A stretch of DNA of 10,418 nt from Pseudomonadota bacterium (GTDB lineage Bacteria > Pseudomonadota > Gammaproteobacteria > Burkholderiales > Burkholderiaceae_C): contig JAEWBU010000166.1 in assembly GCA_023390985.1 (NCBI GenBank), forward strand, positions 1 to 10,418, in the 5' to 3' direction. Of the stretch, positions 1-6,899 are shown piece after piece. How positions within the stretch are numbered: the stretch's first letter is position 1; each line of letters begins with the position of its first letter. Position numbers and translations under genes: made by a program. The notes under the pieces were generated by a model. It was not told where the DNA came from. It saw only the letters and a program-made list of their open reading frames with translations, and searched no databases.

Positions 1-728
1 CCGTCGCGGTACCCTCGCGCAAGTCGCCGCCGGCCAGCCGGGGCGCCGCGACCGCGACCGCGCCCTCGCCGGTCGCTGCAACGCCCATCGCGCTGGCGGG
101 ATCCGCCACCTGGCACTACACGGCCACCGCATCGCATCGCGGCGCGATCCTCACCGGCCACGCCGAACTGGATTGGCGGCACGACGGGCGCACCTACGAA
201 GCGACCCTGCGCATCGCGATCCCGCCGCTGCCCGCTCGCGAGCAGCGCAGCGCCGGCGAGCTGGATGCGCAGGGGTTGGCGCCACGCCGCTTCTCCGAGC
301 GTTCGCGCACGGAGGCGGCCGCGCACTTCGATCGCGACGCCGGCCGCATCGTCTTCAGCGGCCAGCAGGCGGCCACTCCTTTGCGCGCCGGCGCACAGGA
401 CCGCCTGAGCGTGCTGCTGCAGCTGGGCGCGCTGCTGGCGGCGCGGCCCGAGGGCTGGCCGGAAGGGACCGAGTTGCTGCTGCAGATCGCCACCGCCCGC
501 GAAGCGGCGGACGGGCGCTTCATCGTCGAGGGCGCGCAGACGGTGGAATCGCCGAACGGCCCCACGGCCGCGCTCAAGCTCACTCGCGCGCCGCGGCACG
601 AATGGGACACGCGCCTGGAGCTGTGGTTCGCTCCCGGGGCCGGCTACTACGGCCCGGTGCGCCTGCGTCTGACACCTGCGAATGGCGATTGGCTCGAGCT
701 GCAGTGGTCCGGCACCGACAAACGCTGA
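1..728 (+). CDS. DUF3108 domain-containing protein, 5' partial
   Basis: The reading frame is open from the first full codon at position 3 to a TGA at 726-728, so the N-terminus lies outside the window. The visible part starts with an Ala/Pro/Ser-rich linker (about the first 30 residues), followed by a domain I recognise as DUF3108. Recognisable stretches are a beta-rich segment with YEATLRI, then GELDAQGLAPRRFSE, then HFDRDAGRIVFSG, then QDRLSVLLQLGALL. It ends with ELWFAPGAGYYGPVRLRLT and NGDWLELQW. Family members are usually exported or envelope-anchored and lack a known biochemical function; the linker would fit a membrane anchor further upstream, but that is inference. The in-frame ATG at 276 falls inside the conserved domain and is not the true start. 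The DUF3567 gene lies 101 bp downstream on the same strand. Confidence 0.85.
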   Translation, partial: VAVPSRKSPPASRGAATATAPSPVAATPIALAGSATWHYTATASHRGAILTGHAELDWRHDGRTYEATLRIAIPPLPAREQRSAGELDAQGLAPRRFSERSRTEAAAHFDRDAGRIVFSGQQAATPLRAGAQDRLSVLLQLGALLAARPEGWPEGTELLLQIATAREAADGRFIVEGAQTVESPNGPTAALKLTRAPRHEWDTRLELWFAPGAGYYGPVRLRLTPANGDWLELQWSGTDKR

Positions 729-735
729 GGCAGCG
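723..735 (+). terminator. Short hairpin around the DUF3108 stop codon
   Basis: CGCTG at 723-727 pairs perfectly with CAGCG at 731-735 across the loop AGG, and the TGA stop (726-728) spans the stem-loop junction. There is no T-tract after it, and a 5-bp stem is common by chance in DNA this GC-rich. It could be a weak transcription-slowing structure at most. Confidence 0.2.
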
Positions 736-816
736 ATTGCCTACTCTGGACCCATGGCAAACCGCCGGCAAGCGGATCGTCTTGAAAAGGGCCGATGACG
801 CAGCCATCTGGAGTGC

Positions 817-823
817 AGAAGGA
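817..823 (+). promoter_or_regulatory. Shine-Dalgarno site of the DUF3567 gene
   Basis: The purine-rich AGAAGGA ends 6 bases before the ATG at 830. It is one of only two good ribosome-binding sites in the window and supports starting the small protein at MQMLYD rather than further upstream in the long open frame. Confidence 0.65.
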
Positions 824-829
824 AACACC

Positions 830-1102
830 ATGCAAATGCTCTATGACTCCGACTCGTTCGTCGTCGTGCACATGCAGGCGAACGAACCCGCCGACGGGGA
901 GCCGCCGCCGCGCATCGTGCGGCACGGTTTCGAGATCGTCGACAAGCGCACCAACAAGGAGGTGTACCTCGACGGCACCTGGGCCGAGGCTTTCCAGCGC
1001 CAGATCAACGCCTGGCAGCTCAACACCCCGACGCAGGAAGAGGTCGAGGAGACGCTCGACGGCTACGCCGAGCTGGCCCAGAACCCCCTCGTGATGCACT
1101 GA
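830..1102 (+). CDS. DUF3567 family protein (BTH_I0359-like), 90 aa
   Basis: A 90-residue acidic, soluble protein with no signal peptide or membrane segment. It reads MQMLYDSDSF at the start, has FEIVDKRTNKEVYLDG at residues 34-49, a helical middle with EAFQRQI, an acidic helix TQEEVEETLDGYAEL (68-82), and ends QNPLVMH. This order (N-terminal MQM-Y-S, central EIVDK...DG, C-terminal QP-V-H-like end) matches the DUF3567 family, which is small, largely confined to Betaproteobacteria and of unknown function. The start is fixed by the AGAAGGA site just upstream; a much longer upstream open frame is an artefact of GC-rich DNA overlapping the DUF3108 gene. It runs convergently into the AbrB-family gene with a gap of only 12 bp. 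A cytoplasmic binding or regulatory role is possible but not shown. Confidence 0.85.
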   Translation: MQMLYDSDSFVVVHMQANEPADGEPPPRIVRHGFEIVDKRTNKEVYLDGTWAEAFQRQINAWQLNTPTQEEVEETLDGYAELAQNPLVMH

Positions 1103-1107
1103 CCCCC

Positions 1108-1125
1108 GGCTGCCTCAGCGCAGCC
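1108..1125. terminator. Hairpin between convergent DUF3567 and AbrB-family genes
   Basis: GGCTGC (1108-1113) and GCAGCC (1120-1125) form a perfect 6-bp stem with a 6-base loop that contains the minus-strand gene's stop codon (TCA on the plus strand, 1115-1117). It could act in both directions because the genes converge here. No T-tract follows on either strand, so it is not a classic intrinsic terminator. Confidence 0.35.
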
Positions 1126-2170
1126 AACCCCATCGGTGCAGGGGTTCGACCAGGATCAGCACCGCGACCAGCCGGCAGACCTGGAAAGCGGTCACCACCG
1201 GCACCCCCAGCTGGAGCACCTTGGCCGTGATGGCCATCTCGGCGATGCCGCCCGGCGAAGTCCCCAGGATCAGCGTCGGCGCGGGCAGCCCGGTGGCCCA
1301 GGCCAGCAGCATGGCGAACGCCCCGCACAGCACGATCATCCCCACCGTCCCGAACGCCACCGCCACCAGCCAGCGCGGCGCGGTGTGCAGGAACTCGGCC
1401 CGGAAGCGCACGCCCAGGCTGACGCCGATCGCCAGCTGGGCCGCGTTGGTCAGCAGCTGCGGCATGGCGGACAGCTCGATGCCGTTCATGGTCAGCACCA
1501 TGGAAGCCAGCAGCGCGCCCAGGAACCATGGATTGGCGCGGCCGGTGCGCTTCATCAGCCAGCTGCCCACCAGCGTCGCCGCCAGCAGCAGGGCCAGGCC
1601 CGGCAGCCGCACCTCGCGCACGCCCGGCAGGGTGACGTCGCTGCCGTGCAGGCCGCTCCAGGTGAACGCCACGGGCAGCAGCAGCGTGACGATCAGCAGG
1701 CGCAGGCTGTGCGCCGCCGCCACCAGGTCGGTGCGCGCGCCCGCCCGCTCGGCCAGCAGCGTCATCTCGGAAGCACCGCCGATGGCGCCCGCGAAGTAGC
1801 TGGTGGCGCGCCGCTCCTGGGGCGTGCCCGGCAGCCGGTCGCGCACCACGCGTTGCAGCCACAGGCTGTAGGCCCAGCCGAGGAACAGGGCCCACACGAT
1901 GGCCAGCAGGATGCCCCACCACAGCTTGAGCACCAGCGCGGTGACGTCGGGCGTGAAGTAGAGACCCAGCGCGCCGCCGATCGCCCATTGCGCGGCGTTG
2001 CGAAGCGGCGTCCAGCTCTGCGTCGGCGCCCCGGCCAGCGACAGCGTGGAGGTGGCGATGAGCGGCCCCAGCATCCAGGGCAGCGGGGTGTGAAGCCAGC
2101 GGCACAGCAGCGCCGCGGCCAGCGCGGCGGCGAGGGTGGCCGTCGCGCGAAGGAAGAATCGGGAGTCCAT
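1115..2170 (-). CDS. AbrB family membrane protein (PF05145 type, duplicated)
   Basis: A 351-residue, very hydrophobic protein with roughly ten membrane segments. It contains an internal duplication with a spacing near 183 residues. PWMLGPL (31-37) is echoed by PWFLGAL (214-220). NAAQWAIGGALGLYF (58-72) is echoed by NAAQLAIGVSLGVRF (242-256). GAIGGASEM (128-136) is echoed by GTSPGGIAEM (303-312). This is the 'AbrB duplication' membrane family, also annotated as putative ammonia monooxygenase. Despite the name it has no resemblance to the Bacillus DNA-binding AbrB; its function is unproven and a transporter-like role is inference. I chose the ATG at 2168-2170 (MDSRFFLRAT) because it leads directly into the first membrane helix. 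The 73-residue upstream extension is Arg/Pro-rich and overlaps the divergent gene. No clear Shine-Dalgarno site is visible before this ATG. The gene is divergent from the ChaN-family gene with 50 bp between the starts. Confidence 0.85.
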   Translation of the reverse strand: MDSRFFLRATATLAAALAAALLCRWLHTPLPWMLGPLIATSTLSLAGAPTQSWTPLRNAAQWAIGGALGLYFTPDVTALVLKLWWGILLAIVWALFLGWAYSLWLQRVVRDRLPGTPQERRATSYFAGAIGGASEMTLLAERAGARTDLVAAAHSLRLLIVTLLLPVAFTWSGLHGSDVTLPGVREVRLPGLALLLAATLVGSWLMKRTGRANPWFLGALLASMVLTMNGIELSAMPQLLTNAAQLAIGVSLGVRFRAEFLHTAPRWLVAVAFGTVGMIVLCGAFAMLLAWATGLPAPTLILGTSPGGIAEMAITAKVLQLGVPVVTAFQVCRLVAVLILVEPLHRWGWLR

Positions 2171-2208
2171 CGATGAGGAGCGCCGCCCCAAGCGCGGCAG
2201 CGGCGGCT

Positions 2209-2214
2209 TAGTAT
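2209..2214 (+). promoter_or_regulatory. Candidate -10 box of the ChaN-family gene
   Basis: TAGTAT (5 of 6 to TATAAT) ends 6 bases before the ATG at 2221, which would place the transcription start at or next to the A of the start codon. No convincing -35 hexamer lies 16-18 bp upstream, and no Shine-Dalgarno site is present. On the opposite strand the overlapping GATACT (2210-2215) could serve the divergent AbrB-family gene. Assignment rests on position and consensus only. Confidence 0.35.
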
Positions 2215-2220
2215 CGCCCG

Positions 2221-2964
2221 ATGCGCGTCGCCCACTTTGTCTCGGCACTGACGACCTTGGCGGTGCTGGCCGGCTGCGCCGCGACGGGACCGTCGACCGA
2301 CGAGTTGGCCCGCGCCGACATCGTGCTGCTGGGCGAGCAGCACGACGATGCCAGCCACCAGCGGCAGCATCGCGACATCGTGCAGTCACTTGCCGCGCGC
2401 GACCGCCTCGCGGCGCTGGCGCTGGAGATGGCGGAGCAGGGCCACAGCACCGCCGGGCTGCCGCGCAACGCGGACGAGGGCACGGTGCGCGCGGCCCTGC
2501 AGTGGAACGAGAAGGCCTGGCCCTGGGAGCCCTACGCGCCGGCCGTGATGGCCGCGGTGGCGGCGGGCGTTCCGGTGCTGGGCGCGAACCTCCCGCGCGA
2601 GAGGATGCGGGCCGCGATGTCGGAGGAGGTGCTGGACCTGGCGCTCGACCCCGAATCGCTCAAGGCCCAGCGCGAAGCCATCCGCACCGGCCATTGCGAC
2701 CTGCTGCCGCCGCAGCAACTGGCGCCGATGACGCGCGTGCAGATCGCGCGCGATCGCGCAATGGCGCAGACGCTGGTGCAGGCGTACGTGCCGGGTCGGG
2801 TGGTGGTGCTGCTGGCCGGCGCCGGGCATGTCTCGCCGAAGCTGGGCGTGCCGCGGCATTTGCCGGCGGGGCTGGCGGTCGAGCCGGTGGTGCTGGCGTC
2901 CGGCGCCGGGAAGGCCGCGCCGGATTACTGCGCGCAGCTGAGGGAACAGATGCAGCGCCGGTGA
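2221..2964 (+). CDS. ChaN family lipoprotein (PF04187)
   Basis: A 247-residue protein with a lipoprotein signal: a hydrophobic stretch at 4-17 and a lipobox LAGC with the lipidated cysteine at residue 19. The mature part has the ChaN-type signatures: VLLGEQHDD (35-43), LALEM (66-70), a Trp/Pro-rich segment around W95-W102 ending EPYAP, ARDRAMA (176-182), and LLAGAGHVS (197-205). In the family the GE-H and GH-V histidines sit at the core of the fold, and Campylobacter jejuni ChaN binds haem as an iron-regulated lipoprotein. Haem binding and iron uptake here are inferred from family only, as I see no Fur-like site or TonB receptor nearby. The start is set by the signal peptide; there is no clear ribosome-binding site. 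Length is close to the family norm. It converges on the aminotransferase gene with a 20-bp gap holding part of a strong hairpin. Confidence 0.85.
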   Translation: MRVAHFVSALTTLAVLAGCAATGPSTDELARADIVLLGEQHDDASHQRQHRDIVQSLAARDRLAALALEMAEQGHSTAGLPRNADEGTVRAALQWNEKAWPWEPYAPAVMAAVAAGVPVLGANLPRERMRAAMSEEVLDLALDPESLKAQREAIRTGHCDLLPPQQLAPMTRVQIARDRAMAQTLVQAYVPGRVVVLLAGAGHVSPKLGVPRHLPAGLAVEPVVLASGAGKAAPDYCAQLREQMQRR

Positions 2965-2976
2965 CCCCGGCGCTGC
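2952..2976. terminator. Strong hairpin between convergent ChaN and aminotransferase genes
   Basis: GCAGCGCCGG (2952-2961) and CCGGCGCTGC (2967-2976) form a perfect 10-bp, almost all-G/C stem. The 5-base loop TGACC contains the ChaN-family stop codon (2962-2964). It lies 8 bp from the end of the convergent minus-strand gene, so it may terminate or insulate both transcripts. It lacks a T-tract on both strands, so Rho-dependent action or protection of the mRNA 3' end is as likely as intrinsic termination. Confidence 0.6.
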
Positions 2977-2984
2977 GAGGGCGA

Positions 2985-4319
<1,335 letters not shown>

Positions 4320-4330
4320 GGGGGAACGGT

Positions 4331-4336
4331 CTCCTT
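4331..4336 (-). promoter_or_regulatory. Shine-Dalgarno site of the aminotransferase gene
   Basis: CTCCTT on the plus strand reads AAGGAG on the minus strand, 11 bases before the ATG at 4319. It decides between the two in-frame start codons in favour of MAYNDF. Confidence 0.6.
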
Positions 4337-4358
4337 CGGGTACGAAAGGCAATTTTGC

Positions 4359-4379
4359 GCCGAACGCGAACGCGACGGC
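4359..4379 (-). terminator. Weak interrupted hairpin downstream of the DUF4197 gene
   Basis: Outer GCCG (4359-4362)/CGGC (4376-4379) and inner CGCG (4365-4368)/CGCG (4371-4374) can pair with small internal bulges, 8 bp past the DUF4197 stop in the minus direction. There is only a short A/T patch after it and no T-run. It may partly reduce read-through into the aminotransferase gene, but could equally be chance in GC-rich DNA. Confidence 0.2.
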
Positions 4380-4387
4380 ACCGCGGG

Positions 4388-5086
4388 TTATTTGAGCGCG
4401 CCGAACACCTTGCGCAGGATGTCGCTGCCCGCGCCGAGCGGGTCGCGGCGCAGCTTGGTCTCCTCTTCGCCGATCACGAGATAAAGGCCGTCGAGCGCCT
4501 TGCGCGTGACGTAGTGGTCGATGCTGGCGTCTTCCAGCTTGAGCAGGCCCATGCCCGCGGCCTTGCCGGCCAGGCGGTCGTACTTGGCGGCCAGGCCCAC
4601 CTTCGACGTGGCCTGCTTGACCACCGGCAGGAACTGGCCCGACAGCGGCGTGCGCGTCTTCTGTTCGAAGAACGCGGTCACCGAGGTTTCGCCGCCGGTG
4701 AGGATGTTCTTGGCGTCGGTCACCGACATGTTGCGCACGGAATCGACGAGCAGGTTCTTCGCGAGCGGGACCGCGTTCTCGGCGGCGCGGTTGATGGCGA
4801 CCTCCAGGTCGTCGATCTGCCGGCCCTGGCCGATGGCCCGCAGCAGCTTCGACGCGTCCTGCAGCGCGCTGGGCAGCGGGATGCGAACCTTGGGATTGCC
4901 GAGGAACCCGTCCTGCACGCCGAGCAGCCGCACCGCCGTGACCGCGCCCTGCTCCAGCGCCGTCTTCAGGCCGCGGCTGGCCTCGGCGTTGGTGAGCGAG
5001 CCCAGGCCCGAGGCGTGGGCGGGCGGCGCGAGGATCGCGGCCGCGGGGGCGAAGGCAAGGGCGAAGGAGAAGTGGCGTCGCTGCAT
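4388..5086 (-). CDS. DUF4197 domain-containing exported protein
   Basis: A 232-residue protein with an N-terminal export signal: MQRRHF, a hydrophobic stretch (6-20), then PPAHA with likely signal peptidase I cleavage after Ala25. The twin arginine followed by His-Phe weakly resembles a Tat motif (RRxF), though the Sec route is equally possible. The mature part shows DUF4197 hallmarks. These are an N-terminal GL..ALEQGA segment (39-48), GFLGNPKVRIPLP (60-72), INRAAENAVPLAK (98-110), and DAKNILTGGETSVTAFF (124-140). They continue with LDGLYLVIGEEETKLRRDP (198-216) and a helical C-terminus ILRKVFGALK. Function of the family is unknown; these are periplasmic, helical proteins. The ATG at 5084-5086 is chosen because it begins the signal peptide; the upstream open frame is antisense to purU and is an artefact. 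No good ribosome-binding site is visible. It is divergent from purU (90 bp between starts) and upstream of the aminotransferase gene. Confidence 0.85.
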   Translation of the reverse strand: MQRRHFSFALAFAPAAAILAPPAHASGLGSLTNAEASRGLKTALEQGAVTAVRLLGVQDGFLGNPKVRIPLPSALQDASKLLRAIGQGRQIDDLEVAINRAAENAVPLAKNLLVDSVRNMSVTDAKNILTGGETSVTAFFEQKTRTPLSGQFLPVVKQATSKVGLAAKYDRLAGKAAGMGLLKLEDASIDHYVTRKALDGLYLVIGEEETKLRRDPLGAGSDILRKVFGALK

Positions 5087-5114
5087 CGGATCACGGAAGG
5101 ACAACGGAAAGCCG

Positions 5115-5143
5115 ATGATGCCCCCGCCATGGCAGCGCGGCAA
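5115..5143 (-). promoter_or_regulatory. Candidate sigma-70 promoter of the DUF4197 gene
   Basis: Read on the minus strand, TTGCCG (5138-5143) and CATCAT (5115-5120) match the -35 and -10 consensus at 4 of 6 positions each with exactly 17 bp between them. The predicted transcription start falls about 20 bases before the ATG at 5086. Assignment is by consensus only. Confidence 0.35.
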
Positions 5144-5157
5144 TGACAGTGCCTGTT

Positions 5158-5166
5158 TGCGACAAT
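5158..5166 (+). promoter_or_regulatory. Candidate extended -10 promoter of purU
   Basis: TGC followed by GACAAT forms an extended -10 element ending 10 bases before the purU ATG. No -35 hexamer stands at a suitable distance, which is tolerable for extended -10 promoters. The predicted leader is only a few bases long, and there is no Shine-Dalgarno site. The same -10-like core (ACAAT) precedes glcD. Confidence 0.4.
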
Positions 5167-5176
5167 CACCGGTTCC

Positions 5177-6025
5177 ATGAAGCACGCCTACATCCTCACG
5201 CTCTCCTGCCCGGACCGCCCGGGCATCGTGCATGCCGTTTCCGGGTTCCTGCTGGAGCGCGGCGGCAACATCGAGGAGGCGGCCCAGTACAACGATCCGG
5301 ACACGGGCCTGTTCTTCATGCGGGTGCAGTTCGGCTGCGACCAGCTCACCTTCGAAGACCTGCAGGCGCAGCTGCGCTTCTTCGCCGAGCCCTTCCGCAT
5401 GGACTGGAAGCTGCACGCGACGCGGCAGCCGATGCGCACCGTCATCCTGGTCAGCAAGGAAGGCCATTGCCTGAACGACCTGCTGTTCCGCTGGAAGAGC
5501 GGCCTGCTGCCGGTGGAGATCGCGGCCATCGTCTCCAACCACCGCGAGTTCTACCAGCTGGCCGCCAGCTACAACGTGCCGTTCCACCACATCCCGGTGA
5601 GCGCCGCCGGCAAGGCCCAGGCCGAGGCGCGGCAGCTGGAGATCATCGAGGGCGAGCAGGCCGAGCTGGTGGTGCTGGCGCGCTACATGCAGATCCTGTC
5701 GGACACGATGTGCACGAAGCTCGCCGGCCGCGCCATCAACATCCACCACAGCTTCCTGCCCAGCTTCAAGGGCGCCAAGCCGTACTACCAGGCGCACGAC
5801 CGCGGCGTGAAGCTGATCGGCGCCACGGCGCACTACGTCACGGCCGACCTGGACGAGGGCCCGATCATCGAGCAGGACGTGGCGCGGGTGGACCACTCGC
5901 ACACGGCCCAGGACCTCACCGCGGTCGGCCGCGACACCGAAAGCCAGGTGCTGGCCCGCGCGGTCAAGTGGCACAGCGAGCACCGCGTGCTGCTCAACGG
6001 CCACAAGACGGTGATCTTCAAGTAG
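5177..6025 (+). CDS. purU: Formyltetrahydrofolate deformylase
   Basis: PurU hydrolyses 10-formyltetrahydrofolate to formate and tetrahydrofolate in the cytoplasm, balancing the one-carbon pool and feeding formate to purine synthesis. The 282-residue length is normal. Residues 1-80 form the ACT regulatory domain, beginning YILTLSCPDRPGIVHAVSGF (5-24). From about 86 the formyltransferase-fold catalytic domain follows: AIVSNH (117-122), FHHIPV (136-141), VVLARYMQILS (165-175), and INIHHSFLPSFKGAKPY (187-203). It ends with HYVTADLDEGPIIEQD (219-234). Asn188, His190 and Asp226 match the Asn-His-Asp catalytic set shared with GAR transformylase; the ACT domain and FKGAKPY distinguish it from PurN. 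The start is set by the ACT domain; a longer open frame in another register is a shadow. The LysR gene begins 4 bp after the stop, suggesting co-transcription. Confidence 0.95.
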   Translation: MKHAYILTLSCPDRPGIVHAVSGFLLERGGNIEEAAQYNDPDTGLFFMRVQFGCDQLTFEDLQAQLRFFAEPFRMDWKLHATRQPMRTVILVSKEGHCLNDLLFRWKSGLLPVEIAAIVSNHREFYQLAASYNVPFHHIPVSAAGKAQAEARQLEIIEGEQAELVVLARYMQILSDTMCTKLAGRAINIHHSFLPSFKGAKPYYQAHDRGVKLIGATAHYVTADLDEGPIIEQDVARVDHSHTAQDLTAVGRDTESQVLARAVKWHSEHRVLLNGHKTVIFK

Positions 6026-6029
6026 GACC

Positions 6030-6899
6030 ATGACCGCCCGCATCCCGCCGATCCAGTGCCTGCTCACCTTCGAGGCGCTGGCGCGGCTGCGGTCGGTCAC
6101 GCAGGCGGCCGAGGAGCTGTGCGTCACGCCCAGCGCGGTGAGCCACCGCGTGCGGCAGCTGGAGCAGATCCTGGGCGCCAAGCTGTTCGGCCGCGCCGAC
6201 TTCTCCCTCACCACCGAAGGCAGCGAGTACCTGGCGCACGTGCGGGAGGGCCTGGCCGTGCTGGAGCGCTTTCCCGGCCGCAACGCCGCGCAGGGCAAGC
6301 GCAAACTGCGGGTGGCGGTCACGCCGACCTTCTCGCGCTCGATCCTGATGCCGCGCCTTCGCAGCTTCATCGAGGCCTATCCGGAGATCGACCTGACGCT
6401 GCAGGTGTCGATCCCGCTGCTGGACGTGGTGGCCGAGGATGCCGACCTGATGATCCGCTACGGCACCGGCCGCTACGCCGACGTGGAGCACGTCTGCCTG
6501 ATGACCGACGAGGTCACGCCGCTGGCCTCGCCGGCTTTCGTGCGCGAGTACGGCCCCTTCGACAACGTCGAGGAGCTGCTCGCCGCCAAGCTGATCAAGA
6601 GCCCGCTGGAGCCCTGGCGCACCTGGTTCCTGGCGCACGGCCTGGACGCGGTGGAACCCGCCGACGGCTCCTCGTTCAACGACATCGGCCTGATGTGCGA
6701 CGCGGCCGCGCAGGGCCTGGGCATCGCGCTGGTGCGCCTGAAGCTCGGCCAGCCCTGGCTGGAGAACGGCGCGCTGGTGCGCCTGTCCGAGCGCAACGTG
6801 CCGAGCCCGCACGCGCATTACCTGTGCTGGCGCACCGGCACCATGGACCGGTGGGAGTGCGCGGCCTTCGCCGACTGGCTGCGCAAGAGCCTGGCATGA
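6030..6899 (+). CDS. LysR family transcriptional regulator, GcvA-like
   Basis: A 289-residue LysR-type regulator. The N-terminal winged helix-turn-helix spans about 9-66, with the recognition region SVTQAAEELCVTPSAVSHRV (22-41) followed by RQLEQILGAKLFGR. The effector-binding domain starts near residue 92 (KLRVAVTPTF). It carries the GcvA-branch pattern DADLMIRYGTGRY (137-149), LASPAF (165-170), PWRTWF (195-200), and AAAQGLGIALVRLKL (225-239). GcvA itself activates the glycine cleavage operon; members of this branch have diverse targets, so the ligand is not known. Its ATG is 4 bp after the purU stop, so it is probably translated from the same mRNA. Its stop overlaps the next gene's start as ATGA. 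Placement inside the purU unit, rather than divergent from its target as is usual for this family, is slightly unusual. Autoregulation or control of one-carbon genes is inference. Confidence 0.9.
   Translation: MTARIPPIQCLLTFEALARLRSVTQAAEELCVTPSAVSHRVRQLEQILGAKLFGRADFSLTTEGSEYLAHVREGLAVLERFPGRNAAQGKRKLRVAVTPTFSRSILMPRLRSFIEAYPEIDLTLQVSIPLLDVVAEDADLMIRYGTGRYADVEHVCLMTDEVTPLASPAFVREYGPFDNVEELLAAKLIKSPLEPWRTWFLAHGLDAVEPADGSSFNDIGLMCDAAAQGLGIALVRLKLGQPWLENGALVRLSERNVPSPHAHYLCWRTGTMDRWECAAFADWLRKSLA

Noticed and set aside
782..810. Possible promoter before the DUF3567 gene (TTGAAA at 782-787)
   Set aside because: The -35-like box is good, but the hexamer 17 bp downstream (CATCTG) matches the -10 consensus poorly, so I do not list it as a feature.
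173..829. N-terminal extension of the DUF3567 protein to 309 residues
   Set aside because: The extension overlaps the DUF3108 gene in another frame, is Arg/Ala-rich without motifs, and a good ribosome-binding site sits directly before the ATG at 830.
1115..2170. Reading the AbrB-family protein as a DNA-binding transition-state regulator
   Set aside because: It is a polytopic membrane protein with an internal duplication; the shared name is historical and no DNA-binding fold is present.
5087..6370. N-terminal extension of the DUF4197 protein to 660 residues
   Set aside because: It would run antisense through all of purU. The internal ATG at 5086 starts a normal signal peptide.
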